Of a stretch of DNA of 64,000 nt, positions 21,772 through 30,641 are shown in pieces. The translations under genes were made by a program, and so were the position numbers. The DNA is from Vibrio atypicus (GTDB taxonomy: Bacteria > Pseudomonadota > Gammaproteobacteria > Enterobacterales > Vibrionaceae), in contig NZ_BLID01000003.1 of the NCBI RefSeq assembly GCF_009811315.1, forward strand, positions 186,001 to 250,000. Reading direction: 5' to 3'. Position 1 is the stretch's first letter; each line of letters begins with the position of its first letter. The notes below the pieces were generated by a model. It had not been told where the DNA came from, did not search any database, and was given only the letters and a program-made list of their open reading frames with translations.

Positions 21772-23679
21772 TTAGCTATAACTATCTACATTCGATGTGT
21801 TTTGTTGAAGAAAGCTTGATTCAAAAAGATCACAAGGCATTGGTTTTCCATAGAGATAACCTTGGCCTACTTCGCAACCCTCATCAATGATGAAGGATTC
21901 ATGTTCGTCTTTTTCAATCCCTTCAACGGTTACTTTTAAGCCAAGCTTACGGGCAATGTTGATGATGGATCGGACAATTTCTCTGTCTTCTAAACTATCT
22001 TCTAAATGATGGACAAAGCTTTTATCTATTTTAATCGCATCAAAAGGGAATTTTTTCAAATAGTTGAAGGAGGCGTAGCCAGTACCAAAATCATCCAGTG
22101 ACAGGGTTACCCCAATGTTACTCAATGCTGTCAATGTATTGCGTGCGACAACTTCATCAGCGATAAGGCCACTTTCTGTTACTTCAAGCTCAAGGAAATG
22201 GGCAGGTAATTGGTACGTAGCGAGTAGGTCCCTAACTTGATTAACAAATTGCGGGCTTTGTAATTGTACGGCTGAAACATTGACTCCAAGTTTAAAATCG
22301 TCAACGTGATCAATCCACTCAGCCGCTTTTTGAATCGCTGAGCGTAAGACGAAACTACCCACTTCAAATATCAATCCATTTTGTTCAGCAAGATGGATCA
22401 GAGTTTCATTGGAAATATCACCCAGAATAGGATGACGCCAACGCAATAGAGCTTCAGCACCTAACCATTTATGCGTAGTCGGGCAGACTTTCGGCTGGAA
22501 ATAAAGAAGTAAATCGTCGTTTCTGACAGCTTGGAGTAGGTAGCTTTCTAGTTGATTGATGTTCTTTTGGATATCTGAAATATCTTGCGAATAGAAACTG
22601 AACTTATGCCCAGAGTCTTTACACGACTGCATCGCCTCGACAGCAAACTTCAAGATACTAGAACTGCATAACGTATCTTGTGATGTGGCGATACCGATAT
22701 AACTGTGTAGGTGAAGTTTCTCGCCTTCAATGTCAAACTCAGATTGGCTGATTTCAATCAACTGACTACAGAGGTTGTGAATGTCTTCATCGATATCATC
22801 TGAGAAAAACAGAAATGCTAAATCTGTCGAAGTCGGCCGGGCAGTAATGATGTTGTAATGAGACAAGTCACCTAAACGATGCCTGAATTGGACTAAGATG
22901 TGGTCCCAGACGGAATAACCATATTTAGATTGGATTCTACGTCCGTTTGCAAAGCCAACGTGAATAACGGCGGTGTTCTTCCCTGTTGGTAAGGCTGCTT
23001 GTTTGAGTAGGTTTTCTGTCTCGAACTCAAGGGCGGTGCGATTCAAGAAACCAGTACCCAAATCATGCCGTTGCTGGTAACGAATTTTTTGCTCAGCAGC
23101 GCGACGTTTATCAATTTCGATGTTGAGTGAATAATTGAGATCGACCAAATCTTTAGTTCGTGTGTGAACTCGAGATTTTAACTCATCGTTAAGCTGCGAC
23201 AGTTTATGGTTTTGGTAAAGTGTTTTTAGGTGCGCGTCTATCGAATCACGAAATGAGAGCAATAAGTTTTGATATGTTTGGGTAAAATGGTTTTCTTTGT
23301 TGTCCAGAACACAAATGGTGCCGAATATGTCACCATTAGGCCAACTTACGGGTAAGCCGCAATAAGCGAGCAAACCAAACTTCATATCTGGGTTGTTTAC
23401 CCATTTAGGATCTTTTTTGGCATTTGGAACGCGAAGCATTCGGTTTTCATTGACGACAGTTTCACAGTAAAGCCCCTGATTAAGAGGTTCGCTGTCACCA
23501 GGCTTGTAAGGGTGTGAGTCATTGTTATTAGCACTGAATACTTCGATGTGATCTTTATCGATACGCATAACGAGCGCAGCAGGAACGGCAATGATTTCGG
23601 CGAGTAGATTGACAATGGTCTGCCAGCTATTAAGCATTTCCTCAGGAATACTAATATTAGCAGTGACAATTTTTGACAT
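21772..23679 (-). CDS. GAF-GGDEF(degenerate)-EAL protein, probable c-di-GMP phosphodiesterase
   Basis: The 635-residue soluble protein has an N-terminal GAF domain (about 15-165), a coiled-coil linker, a GGDEF-like domain and a C-terminal EAL domain. The GGDEF site is lost (ARPTSTDLAF where the motif should be). The EAL domain keeps its catalytic landmarks: AEALLRWRHP, EVTESG, DDFGTGYASF, IKIDKSF, VEGIEKDEH and QGYLYGKPM. The likely activity is therefore c-di-GMP hydrolysis controlled by the GAF ligand, with the dead GGDEF perhaps binding GTP. The start has AGGG about 6 bases upstream. It stands alone. Confidence 0.9.
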   Translation of the reverse strand: MSKIVTANISIPEEMLNSWQTIVNLLAEIIAVPAALVMRIDKDHIEVFSANNNDSHPYKPGDSEPLNQGLYCETVVNENRMLRVPNAKKDPKWVNNPDMKFGLLAYCGLPVSWPNGDIFGTICVLDNKENHFTQTYQNLLLSFRDSIDAHLKTLYQNHKLSQLNDELKSRVHTRTKDLVDLNYSLNIEIDKRRAAEQKIRYQQRHDLGTGFLNRTALEFETENLLKQAALPTGKNTAVIHVGFANGRRIQSKYGYSVWDHILVQFRHRLGDLSHYNIITARPTSTDLAFLFFSDDIDEDIHNLCSQLIEISQSEFDIEGEKLHLHSYIGIATSQDTLCSSSILKFAVEAMQSCKDSGHKFSFYSQDISDIQKNINQLESYLLQAVRNDDLLLYFQPKVCPTTHKWLGAEALLRWRHPILGDISNETLIHLAEQNGLIFEVGSFVLRSAIQKAAEWIDHVDDFKLGVNVSAVQLQSPQFVNQVRDLLATYQLPAHFLELEVTESGLIADEVVARNTLTALSNIGVTLSLDDFGTGYASFNYLKKFPFDAIKIDKSFVHHLEDSLEDREIVRSIINIARKLGLKVTVEGIEKDEHESFIIDEGCEVGQGYLYGKPMPCDLFESSFLQQNTSNVDSYS

Positions 23680-23813
23680 ACGTTATCCCTGTCAGCAGGT
23701 AGCAAAAATGAACGAGCTTCCGTTGCTCTAAATATAATAATAGTTGTTATTCGGCAAACAGAACCTGTTAACGGAATAATTTGTCCTAAAAATAAGAATG
23801 CATGATTCCCATT

Positions 23814-23847
23814 CCAAAAAAAAGCCTTCGTTGATAGGGAAGGCTTT
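23814..23847 (-). terminator. Intrinsic terminator of fabV
   Basis: On the minus strand the stem AAAGCCTTC...GAAGGCTTT (23847-23839 with 23829-23821, 9-base loop) is followed by a run of T. It lies about 50 bases after the fabV stop. Confidence 0.85.
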
Positions 23848-23894
23848 AGCTTTTTGATATTCTCAAACTTGAGACTCGTTATGTAACAATCACT

Positions 23895-25085
23895 TTATTT
23901 TACAAAGGTGTCAATACTAACTGGTTGAGAATAATCGATAGAATCAAAGCCAAATCCATTTAAGCGCAAGAACTCCTGTTTGTAGCCTTGGTAATCACCG
24001 AGCTCTTTAAAGTTTTCTGCCGTTAATGAATCCATTAATGCTTTTACTTTGCTCTGAGTGTCACTGCAAAGCTCCCAATCGTCCATACGAATTAGTCTTT
24101 CACAGTCAACGGGAACTTTCTCATTGGTATATAGTTTGTCCGCAAATAGGCGCTGCATTTGCTCAATACAACCCTCATGAGTGCCTTGCTCTTTCATTAT
24201 TTTATAAAGGGCTAGGATGTATGGGCTCAGCCCCGGAATAAATACACTCGCTTTAGTAACTAATGCCTTACAAACCGTCGCGTAGGCTCCACCGTCAAAA
24301 TTAGCTAATTTAAGGTTGAGCGAATGGCTAGTTTGGTGAAGGTCAATTTTAGCGCGGCCAAGGGTGCCATCTAAGTAGATAGGGTGGGTTAGTTCTGGAC
24401 CGACATATGAAAATGCGATTGTCTTACAGCCTTGAGCGATTGATTCCGAATTAATTAACGCATCAACCCATGATTCCCAATCTTCCCCACCCATCACTTT
24501 GATGGTTTCTTCAGCTTGTTTTTCTGTTGCAGAAGTTAAGGTGGTTTCATGCCAAGAGTCATCTTCAAGCAAAATAGTTGCGCCTGAGACGTCTTGGTCA
24601 ATAGGTTTAATTGATGAGCGCCATAATTCGCCAGTTTCAGGATTTGGCCTTACACCACTGGCAACGCTATAAATAATTAAATCAACTTCACCTTCAAAGT
24701 AGGTTTCAATTGCTTCAACTACATCTAATTTGAGTTTTTTAGAAAAGGCATCACCTTGAATATTGACCGCAATGCGGCCTTCTCGCTGAGCATGTTTTTG
24801 AAAGGCGATGTTGTTGAAATAACCGGCAGAGCCAACGCCTTTTTCTGAAGGCGCATGTTCATAAGAAACGCTAATGGTATCGGCTTGGCAGCCACCAAAC
24901 GTGAGCGCTATTCTTGCTGCTAAGCCAAAGCCAGACGAACCGCCAATAATGAGCACGCGTTTAGGCCCATGTTTGATCGGATTCGCTTGCTTTACGTATT
25001 CAATTTGTTGGAGAACCGCTTGTTCACAGCCGTATGGATGAGCCGTTTTGGCTACTACGCCTTTGATAATGGGTTCAATAATCAT
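23895..25085 (-). CDS. fabV: FabV enoyl-ACP reductase (NADH)
   Basis: FabV reduces trans-2-enoyl-ACP in fatty-acid elongation. It is the triclosan-tolerant type first described in V. cholerae. The 396-residue protein shows the NADH-binding segment IGGSSGFGLAAR and the family active site Tyr-X8-Lys (YLDGTLGRAK). KGVVAKTAHPYGCEQ is the typical N-terminus and RLNGFGFDSIDY lies near the C-terminus. I chose the ATG at 25085 because AAGGAC precedes it and the product begins MIIEPIIKG as in the family; a TTG six codons earlier is unlikely. tesA lies upstream on the same strand with 74 bases between them. Confidence 0.96.
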   Translation of the reverse strand: MIIEPIIKGVVAKTAHPYGCEQAVLQQIEYVKQANPIKHGPKRVLIIGGSSGFGLAARIALTFGGCQADTISVSYEHAPSEKGVGSAGYFNNIAFQKHAQREGRIAVNIQGDAFSKKLKLDVVEAIETYFEGEVDLIIYSVASGVRPNPETGELWRSSIKPIDQDVSGATILLEDDSWHETTLTSATEKQAEETIKVMGGEDWESWVDALINSESIAQGCKTIAFSYVGPELTHPIYLDGTLGRAKIDLHQTSHSLNLKLANFDGGAYATVCKALVTKASVFIPGLSPYILALYKIMKEQGTHEGCIEQMQRLFADKLYTNEKVPVDCERLIRMDDWELCSDTQSKVKALMDSLTAENFKELGDYQGYKQEFLRLNGFGFDSIDYSQPVSIDTFVK

Positions 25086-25159
25086 ATTTAAGTCCTTTTC
25101 CAACAGGGGATTGAACTAGATTAACGTAAAGCTAAGTAAATTTTATTGAGCTAGACCAA

Positions 25160-25759
25160 TTAGAGATGATTAATTAGTTCTGTGGCGACAAAATCGGCAA
25201 TCCAAGGCTGCGCTTCAGATTTAGGGTGTAACCCGTCAGCCATCATCCACTCTGGTTTGATGATGACACCCTCTAGAAAGAATGGAAGTAGTGGCACATT
25301 GTTGTGTTCAGCGGTTGCTGGGTAGAGATCAGCGAAGGCTTCGGTGTAGCGTTTACCATAGTTTGGTAGTACTCGAATTTGCATCAGTAGTGGTGTGGAG
25401 TTCGAATCTCTTACCATTTTAATGAGTTTGGTTAGGTTATTTTCGATCACTTTTGGCGGAAAACCACGAAGACCATCGTTTGCTCCGAGCTCTATAAGAA
25501 CGAATTCAGGTTTATGTTGCTGTAAAAGTTGAGGGAGTCGAGCAAGTCCGTTACCAGTTGTGTCACCTGATATGCTCGCATTGATAACGTCGATCGATTT
25601 ACCTTTGCTGAGTAATACATCTGGTAATAAAGTTGGCCATGCTTTTTCGAGTGGCATTTGATAGCCTGCACTTAAGCTGTCACCCAAAATCAATAACTTG
25701 TTCGCGTTAGCTGGGTTAGTGAAAAGAAGAACAATAGCAAGGGAAAGTAGACGAAACAT
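25160..25759 (-). CDS. tesA: TesA acyl-CoA thioesterase I / lysophospholipase L1
   Basis: This is a 199-residue periplasmic SGNH hydrolase with a signal peptide (MFRLLSLAIVLLF, cleavage near NPANA-NK). Block I is LILGDSLSAGYQM with the catalytic Ser. The oxyanion Gly is in ISGDTTGNG, the Asn in GANDG, and the Asp/His pair in DGLHPKSEAQ. TesA hydrolyses acyl-CoA and lysophospholipid esters. Its ATG (25759-25757) shares two bases with the ATG of the divergent ybbA gene (25758-25760). The divergent tesA/ybbA-ybbP order is the same as in E. coli. Confidence 0.95.
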   Translation of the reverse strand: MFRLLSLAIVLLFTNPANANKLLILGDSLSAGYQMPLEKAWPTLLPDVLLSKGKSIDVINASISGDTTGNGLARLPQLLQQHKPEFVLIELGANDGLRGFPPKVIENNLTKLIKMVRDSNSTPLLMQIRVLPNYGKRYTEAFADLYPATAEHNNVPLLPFFLEGVIIKPEWMMADGLHPKSEAQPWIADFVATELINHL

Positions 25760-26432
25760 GCAAACATCCGTAATTAAAGCAAAATCAGTATCCAAAACAG
25801 TCTCTACCAATCAAGAACAATTGACAATCCTTGAAGGGATAAATCTTGATATCAAGAAAGGAGAAAGCGTTGCGATTGTTGGAAGCTCCGGTGCGGGTAA
25901 GTCGACATTAATGACGATCATGGCTGGGTTGGATATACCAAGCACAGGGACAATTGAATTGATGGGCCAAGAGCTTTCAAAACTCAATGATGAAAAGAGA
26001 GCTGCAATTCGAAGTGAATCAGTGGGGTTTGTATTTCAGAGCTTTTTGCTGATACCAAGTCTTAGTGCATTGGAAAACGTCACACTACCTTGTCTGTTAA
26101 AAGGGGAAGATGAAGATATTGATAGGGCGAAAGCGCTCTTAACATCAGTTGGACTCGAACACCGAATGGATCATACCCCTGCGCAATTATCTGGAGGAGA
26201 ACAGCAGCGAGTTGCACTTGCAAGGGCCTTTATGATTCAACCGGAAGTGCTATTTGCAGATGAACCAACGGGAAATTTAGATCAGCAAACAGCGCAGAAG
26301 GTGATTGAGCTTCTCTTTGAATTAAATCAGCAGCACGGTACGACTCTGGTATTAGTAACACATGACATGAAATTAGCTGAGTTGTGTGAACGCAGGATCC
26401 GGATGCAAGCAGGGCGATTGGAGGAAGCGTAA
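25758..26432 (+). CDS. ybbA: YbbA, ABC transporter ATP-binding protein
   Basis: This 224-residue ABC ATPase of the LolD/MacB-like family has Walker A (GSSGAGKST near residue 42), Q-loop (GFVFQSF), signature LSGGEQQRVALARAF, Walker B (VLFADEPTGNLD) and switch His (VTHDMK). It partners the FtsX-type permease YbbP, whose ATG overlaps this stop by one base (TAATG). The pair is proposed to act with TesA on lipids or esterase products, but the substrate is unknown. The start is inside the tesA start codon region; the E. coli family N-terminus has the same length, which supports it. Confidence 0.94.
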   Translation: MQTSVIKAKSVSKTVSTNQEQLTILEGINLDIKKGESVAIVGSSGAGKSTLMTIMAGLDIPSTGTIELMGQELSKLNDEKRAAIRSESVGFVFQSFLLIPSLSALENVTLPCLLKGEDEDIDRAKALLTSVGLEHRMDHTPAQLSGGEQQRVALARAFMIQPEVLFADEPTGNLDQQTAQKVIELLFELNQQHGTTLVLVTHDMKLAELCERRIRMQAGRLEEA

Positions 26433-28873
26433 TGTCGAAGATTACATCGAGTCGGCTTAATCGTCGCTTATTTCGCTGGAGCTTGAGTGAGATACGACAC
26501 GGTCAGTTATGGCCTGTCTCTATCGCGTTAACGTTAATTATCGCTTGTATATTCGCTTTGACAGCGCTTGCAGAACGAATGGAGCAAGTCGTTGTTAAAC
26601 AGGGCAAAGATGCCTTAACAGCGGATACGGTTTTTGTCTCTTCGAATCCGATACCAGAGCAGTTAACAAAATCCATCAGCAAACTCGAATTAGATAGCTC
26701 GTTACAAACTCGCTTTGCAACCATGGCTTTTAGCGATAATGGAATGAAACTGATCACGGTAAAATCAGTAGAGAGCAATTATCCTTTGAGAGGAGAAATG
26801 GTTCTTTCTGATGATGTGACGACGTTTGCTCATGTAAAACCGGGAGATCTCTGGCTTGATGAACGTCTATTTGCTCAATTAGATGTGAATGTGGGTGACA
26901 GTCTCACGGTTGGCGATGCAGATTTCGTTGTCTCTGGTAGGATTATCGAAGAGCCAGGGTTGAGCTTTAACCCATTCCAACAAATGCCAACGGCGTTTAT
27001 CCATCAAACGGATTTAGAAAAAACCGGCGCAGTTCAATTGGGTAGTCGAGTTAGGTTTAGTTTATTCATCAATGGTGACAACAACACGATTGAACAAGCT
27101 AAAGATTCGATAGAACTAACACCAAGTGATCGATGGCGTGATCAAAACAGTGCCAGTCGTACCAATGAAGTCTTTCAAAGAACAGAGCAATATCTCTCAC
27201 TGACGGTTGCGATTGTCGTGATTATGGCAGCCACAACCTTGGTTCTCACTTGCCAGCACTATGTGTCAACACGAAGAAAAACCATTGCAATGCTTAAAAG
27301 CTTAGGTGCGAGTCGCGCTTGGGTTGCACGTTGGTTGTCGATTCAAGTCATTATCTTGCTGCTAACTGCCGCGATAATGGGCACCGCGATCGGTGTTGTG
27401 CTCGAAGTATTATTGCGAGTGCCTTTAGTTGATTTATTACCAACGCCGCTTCCTAGTTATGGTATTAAGCCTGCCTTAATCGCGATTATGACGAGTTTAT
27501 TGATTTCAGTGCCAGCATTAGGTATACCCTTACTAAGCTTGCTTAATGTTAACGCGGCGAATGTAATGCAGTCAGAGGCAAGCTTTGACAAAGCGAAGTC
27601 TTACCGTTGGCTTGTTTTAGTCCCACTGCTCCCTATGTTGGCGATTTATTATCAGAACCAAATGGTTTGGATCGTTCTTGGCGGGATTGTTGTACTTTTT
27701 GTCGTCATGGCATTACTGAGTCTGGTGATTACAAAAGGTCTTGCGAAAATCCCAATGTCGACATCAATGAAGCTCGCGCTAAGTCGAATCAATCGGTCTA
27801 ACCTGTCCACGGGCATTCAGTTTGGTGCACTTGGCTTATCGTTAATGTTGTTGGCCATTATGTGGTTAGTACGGACAGATTTACTGACTGATTGGCAGCG
27901 TACACTACCCCCAGATGCCCCGAATGCATTTGCCCTCAATATTGCCCCTTATGAACGAGAGAGTTACCTGGATGTCTTGGACGAAAATGATATTGAACGC
28001 TCCGAGGCCTACCCAATTATTCGCGGGCGTTTAGCAAAGATAAATGGCGAGGATGCTAAGGAATACGCTAATGGCGCGGAAGGTACTGATGCGCTAAGTC
28101 GCGAAATTAATTTTACATTTGGTGATGGAATCCCGGATCATAATGATTTGCTTAAAGGGGAGTGGACAACCAGTGGCGGAGTTTCTGTTGAGCAGGAGGT
28201 CGCGACTGAACTGGGTCTAGAGATAGGCGATATACTCCAATTTACGATTAACAGCCAGCAAGTATCGGCTGAGGTTAATTCTATCCGTCACGTTGAGTGG
28301 CGAGATATGAAGCCAAACTTCTATTTTATATTCTCGCCAGATGTTCTTGAGACCATACCCACAACGTTTTTAGTCAGCTTTCGTATTGAAGATGATAACG
28401 ATGATCTCATTAATCAATTGTCTCGCAACCACCCGACAGTGAGTTTGATGGATATACGGAGTATGGGAGCGAAAATTCAAGAACTGCTCACTCAAATCGT
28501 CTGGTCAATTACGGTTTTAGCAGCTCTTGGCGTTGTCGCTGGCGTATTGTTGATTTTTACTTTACTAAGACTGAGTCTTGGTCAAAGGCAATCTGAAATT
28601 CAACTTTATCGAACTCTTGGTGCAAGTAAAAAACGTGTGACTAAAACCATTTGGGCGGAGTATGGGATCATGGCGTTGATTGCTGGTGTAATTGCTGCGA
28701 TGGGGGCGGAAGTCGTCGTCGGAGCGCTGATGATTTATGGCTTCGATCTGGCTCCAAACTTACATTTAACACTTTGGTTTGCTTTGCCAGTCTTAACTTT
28801 TATAACTTTAGCATTAGTTGTTAACAGTATGATAAAGCGTCTACTTACCCCTATAAACAAGGCATTTAGCTAA
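26432..28873 (+). CDS. ybbP: YbbP, FtsX-family ABC permease
   Basis: The 813-residue permease has an N-terminal transmembrane segment near 25-45, a large periplasmic domain, a three-helix FtsX block near 260-375 (TRRKTIAMLKSLGASRAW), and two central hydrophobic helices near 390-430. A second periplasmic part follows, and then a C-terminal FtsX block (QLYRTLGASKKRV) near 690-800. This duplicated FtsX layout is typical of YbbP. It overlaps ybbA by one base and so is translationally coupled. The transported molecule is unknown. No T-rich terminator follows; a large inverted repeat does. Confidence 0.93.
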   Translation: MSKITSSRLNRRLFRWSLSEIRHGQLWPVSIALTLIIACIFALTALAERMEQVVVKQGKDALTADTVFVSSNPIPEQLTKSISKLELDSSLQTRFATMAFSDNGMKLITVKSVESNYPLRGEMVLSDDVTTFAHVKPGDLWLDERLFAQLDVNVGDSLTVGDADFVVSGRIIEEPGLSFNPFQQMPTAFIHQTDLEKTGAVQLGSRVRFSLFINGDNNTIEQAKDSIELTPSDRWRDQNSASRTNEVFQRTEQYLSLTVAIVVIMAATTLVLTCQHYVSTRRKTIAMLKSLGASRAWVARWLSIQVIILLLTAAIMGTAIGVVLEVLLRVPLVDLLPTPLPSYGIKPALIAIMTSLLISVPALGIPLLSLLNVNAANVMQSEASFDKAKSYRWLVLVPLLPMLAIYYQNQMVWIVLGGIVVLFVVMALLSLVITKGLAKIPMSTSMKLALSRINRSNLSTGIQFGALGLSLMLLAIMWLVRTDLLTDWQRTLPPDAPNAFALNIAPYERESYLDVLDENDIERSEAYPIIRGRLAKINGEDAKEYANGAEGTDALSREINFTFGDGIPDHNDLLKGEWTTSGGVSVEQEVATELGLEIGDILQFTINSQQVSAEVNSIRHVEWRDMKPNFYFIFSPDVLETIPTTFLVSFRIEDDNDDLINQLSRNHPTVSLMDIRSMGAKIQELLTQIVWSITVLAALGVVAGVLLIFTLLRLSLGQRQSEIQLYRTLGASKKRVTKTIWAEYGIMALIAGVIAAMGAEVVVGALMIYGFDLAPNLHLTLWFALPVLTFITLALVVNSMIKRLLTPINKAFS

Positions 28874-28880
28874 AGTTGTT

Positions 28881-29005
28881 CAGGCTGACTTGTTTACTTA
28901 TCCACAAAAACGGTGGATAAAGTTTTGGATAAGTCAGCCTGTAGATAACTTTGAAAAGAGCACAGCCCTTGTGTGGGTACGTGTTCGCGGAATTTGTTAT
29001 TCACA
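28881..29005. promoter_or_regulatory. DnaA-box-like cluster within a nested inverted repeat
   Basis: Two exact matches to the DnaA box TTATNCACA lie at 28898-28906 (TTATCCACA) and 28997-29005 (TTATTCACA). Three near matches lie on the minus strand at 28912-28920 (TTATCCACC), 28924-28932 (TTATCCAAA) and 28940-28948 (TTATCTACA). An 11-bp perfect inverted repeat (CAGGCTGACTT at 28881-28891, AAGTCAGCCTG at 28931-28941) encloses an inner TTATCCAC/GTGGATAA pair. A very AT-rich stretch follows up to 29150. No GATC occurs in the spacer. The structure may be a ybbP 3'-end hairpin, a DnaA-binding locus, or both. Confidence 0.45.
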
Positions 29006-29150
29006 TCGCTGATAATTCAAATTTTGAGTCAAGCAATTTTTTCATAAAATTGAATTAAAAACGTAATGAATTTTCCCTGCAAAAATTGTGTTTTTCTTCT
29101 AAGGCATATAACAGTAAAATACTCGCAGAATGAATGGATTAACCACATAA

Positions 29151-30590
29151 ATGCAGTTAGAACAGACTCTGAGTAGTGTATCTTCCGTTGCCATCATTGG
29201 CGGTGGTATTGCGGGTGCAACCGCTGCAGTTCACCTTGCTGAACTGGGCTTGAAAGTAACCCTTATCGAAAAGAAGGCGAGTTTAATCTCTGGCCCACCT
29301 ATTTGCCATTTGCATGCTGGTGGAAATTTGTACCGTGAAATTTCCACTCAGCAGTGTCTAAAACTGCTTAAACAGTCAATTGATACGGCGCGGCTATACC
29401 CACATACCATTAATAACCGTCCAACCATTATTGCTATCCCTTACCTTGATGGAGGCAGCCCTGAAGAGTTATATGAGAGACTCTTATCAATTCAGGCGGC
29501 TTATCGAGAATTGGTTGACGAAGATTGCGCCAATGGTGTGTTGGGTGATCCAGAGAATTACTACCGATTCTATAGCCGCGAGGAAGTAGAAGCGCTTGTT
29601 ACACTTCCACAGCCAAGTGAACCTAAGAGTTTTGATGATTGGCTTATTCCTTTTGCAAAAAATGTCGATTTAGACTCACTTAGGTTTCCTGTCGCTATTG
29701 TGCAAGAACCTGGTTGGAGTGTTTTTCGTATCGCAGCATCTGCAGCACTCACATTAGAAAAGCGCGAGAATTGTCAACTTTTGCTTAACACCGAGGTTGT
29801 TGGGCTTGAAGAGAACAACGGGTGGATAGTCGATGTTAAAGATTCCAATGGTCATCGACATAGCGTACATACCGACTATCTAATTAATGCGTGTGGTTAT
29901 GAAACTGGCCATATTGATGATTTGGTCGCGAAACCTCGTGACCGACTGGTTGAGTTTAAAGCGGCTTATGTAACTCGGTGGTCTCAGTGCAAGGAGTTAT
30001 GGCCTGAGGTTATCTTTCACGGGCCTCGCGGAACCCCTAATGGCATGGCGCAGTTAACACCTTATCCAAATGGTGTGTTCCAATTACACGGCATGACTAA
30101 AGACATAACGCTATTTGATGATGGTTTAGTTTCATCTTGTTCCGTATCTTCTCAGCCAAAATTGCCAAGTCGATTGGAAAAGAAAATTATTTTAGGTTGG
30201 GATAAAGAAGTCGCTATTGAACGTACTCAAAGGGCTATTCAGCATATGGCGAGGTTCTTACCAAACTATCAACAGGCAGTGGAATGTGGAACGCCCTTGT
30301 TTGGCGCTCAGCAAATTCCTGGAAACGATGAAACGTTACGGGCTGCTGACGTGACATTTGATGGTGTTAACTATGCCCGAATTGAAGTTGTAAAAGGTTC
30401 TTCAGCGCTTGAAGCGGCACAAAAACTGGTCGAGCACTGGGGGTTACATGAATACCGAAATGACTCAATTGAAGCGTTACATCCTGTGAGTATGTCTTTG
30501 AGCGCAGATCAAGTTGAAGCCAAAGCGAAAATCATCGCAATGAGTCGTGACTACCCACAGGAACTGGCGCAATACTACGGTAGCTTATAA
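29151..30590 (+). CDS. FAD-dependent oxidoreductase (DAO fold)
   Basis: The 479-residue protein begins with a dinucleotide-binding motif (VAIIGGGIAGATAAVHLAELG) and Glu39-type acidic end (VTLIEKK), so it binds FAD. INACGYETGHID resembles the second FAD contact. The rest is like D-amino-acid-oxidase-fold proteins, but I cannot name a substrate. It has no signal peptide. No clear SD precedes the ATG at 29151; a GGA lies 14 bases upstream. The spacer upstream holds the DnaA-box-like cluster and an AT-rich tract that probably carries its promoter. It converges on pxpC across a perfect 12-bp hairpin. Confidence 0.83.
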   Translation: MQLEQTLSSVSSVAIIGGGIAGATAAVHLAELGLKVTLIEKKASLISGPPICHLHAGGNLYREISTQQCLKLLKQSIDTARLYPHTINNRPTIIAIPYLDGGSPEELYERLLSIQAAYRELVDEDCANGVLGDPENYYRFYSREEVEALVTLPQPSEPKSFDDWLIPFAKNVDLDSLRFPVAIVQEPGWSVFRIAASAALTLEKRENCQLLLNTEVVGLEENNGWIVDVKDSNGHRHSVHTDYLINACGYETGHIDDLVAKPRDRLVEFKAAYVTRWSQCKELWPEVIFHGPRGTPNGMAQLTPYPNGVFQLHGMTKDITLFDDGLVSSCSVSSQPKLPSRLEKKIILGWDKEVAIERTQRAIQHMARFLPNYQQAVECGTPLFGAQQIPGNDETLRAADVTFDGVNYARIEVVKGSSALEAAQKLVEHWGLHEYRNDSIEALHPVSMSLSADQVEAKAKIIAMSRDYPQELAQYYGSL

Positions 30591-30597
30591 ATCAATT

Positions 30598-30624
30598 AAT
30601 GGGCATAAAGTGTTTATGCCCATT
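30598..30624. terminator. Hairpin between convergent genes
   Basis: AATGGGCATAAA / TTTATGCCCATT is a perfect 12-bp stem with a 3-base loop (GTG), placed between the stops of the FAD oxidoreductase gene and pxpC. It lacks a clear T-run on either side, so termination efficiency is uncertain. Confidence 0.6.
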
Positions 30625-30641
30625 ACTCAAATTGAGGATGA

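Noticed and set aside
28881..29150. A chromosomal replication origin
   Set aside because: DnaA-like boxes and AT-rich DNA are present, but there are no GATC clusters, no RctB-type iterons seen, and no origin-linked genes (dnaA, gidA, rctB, parAB) nearby.
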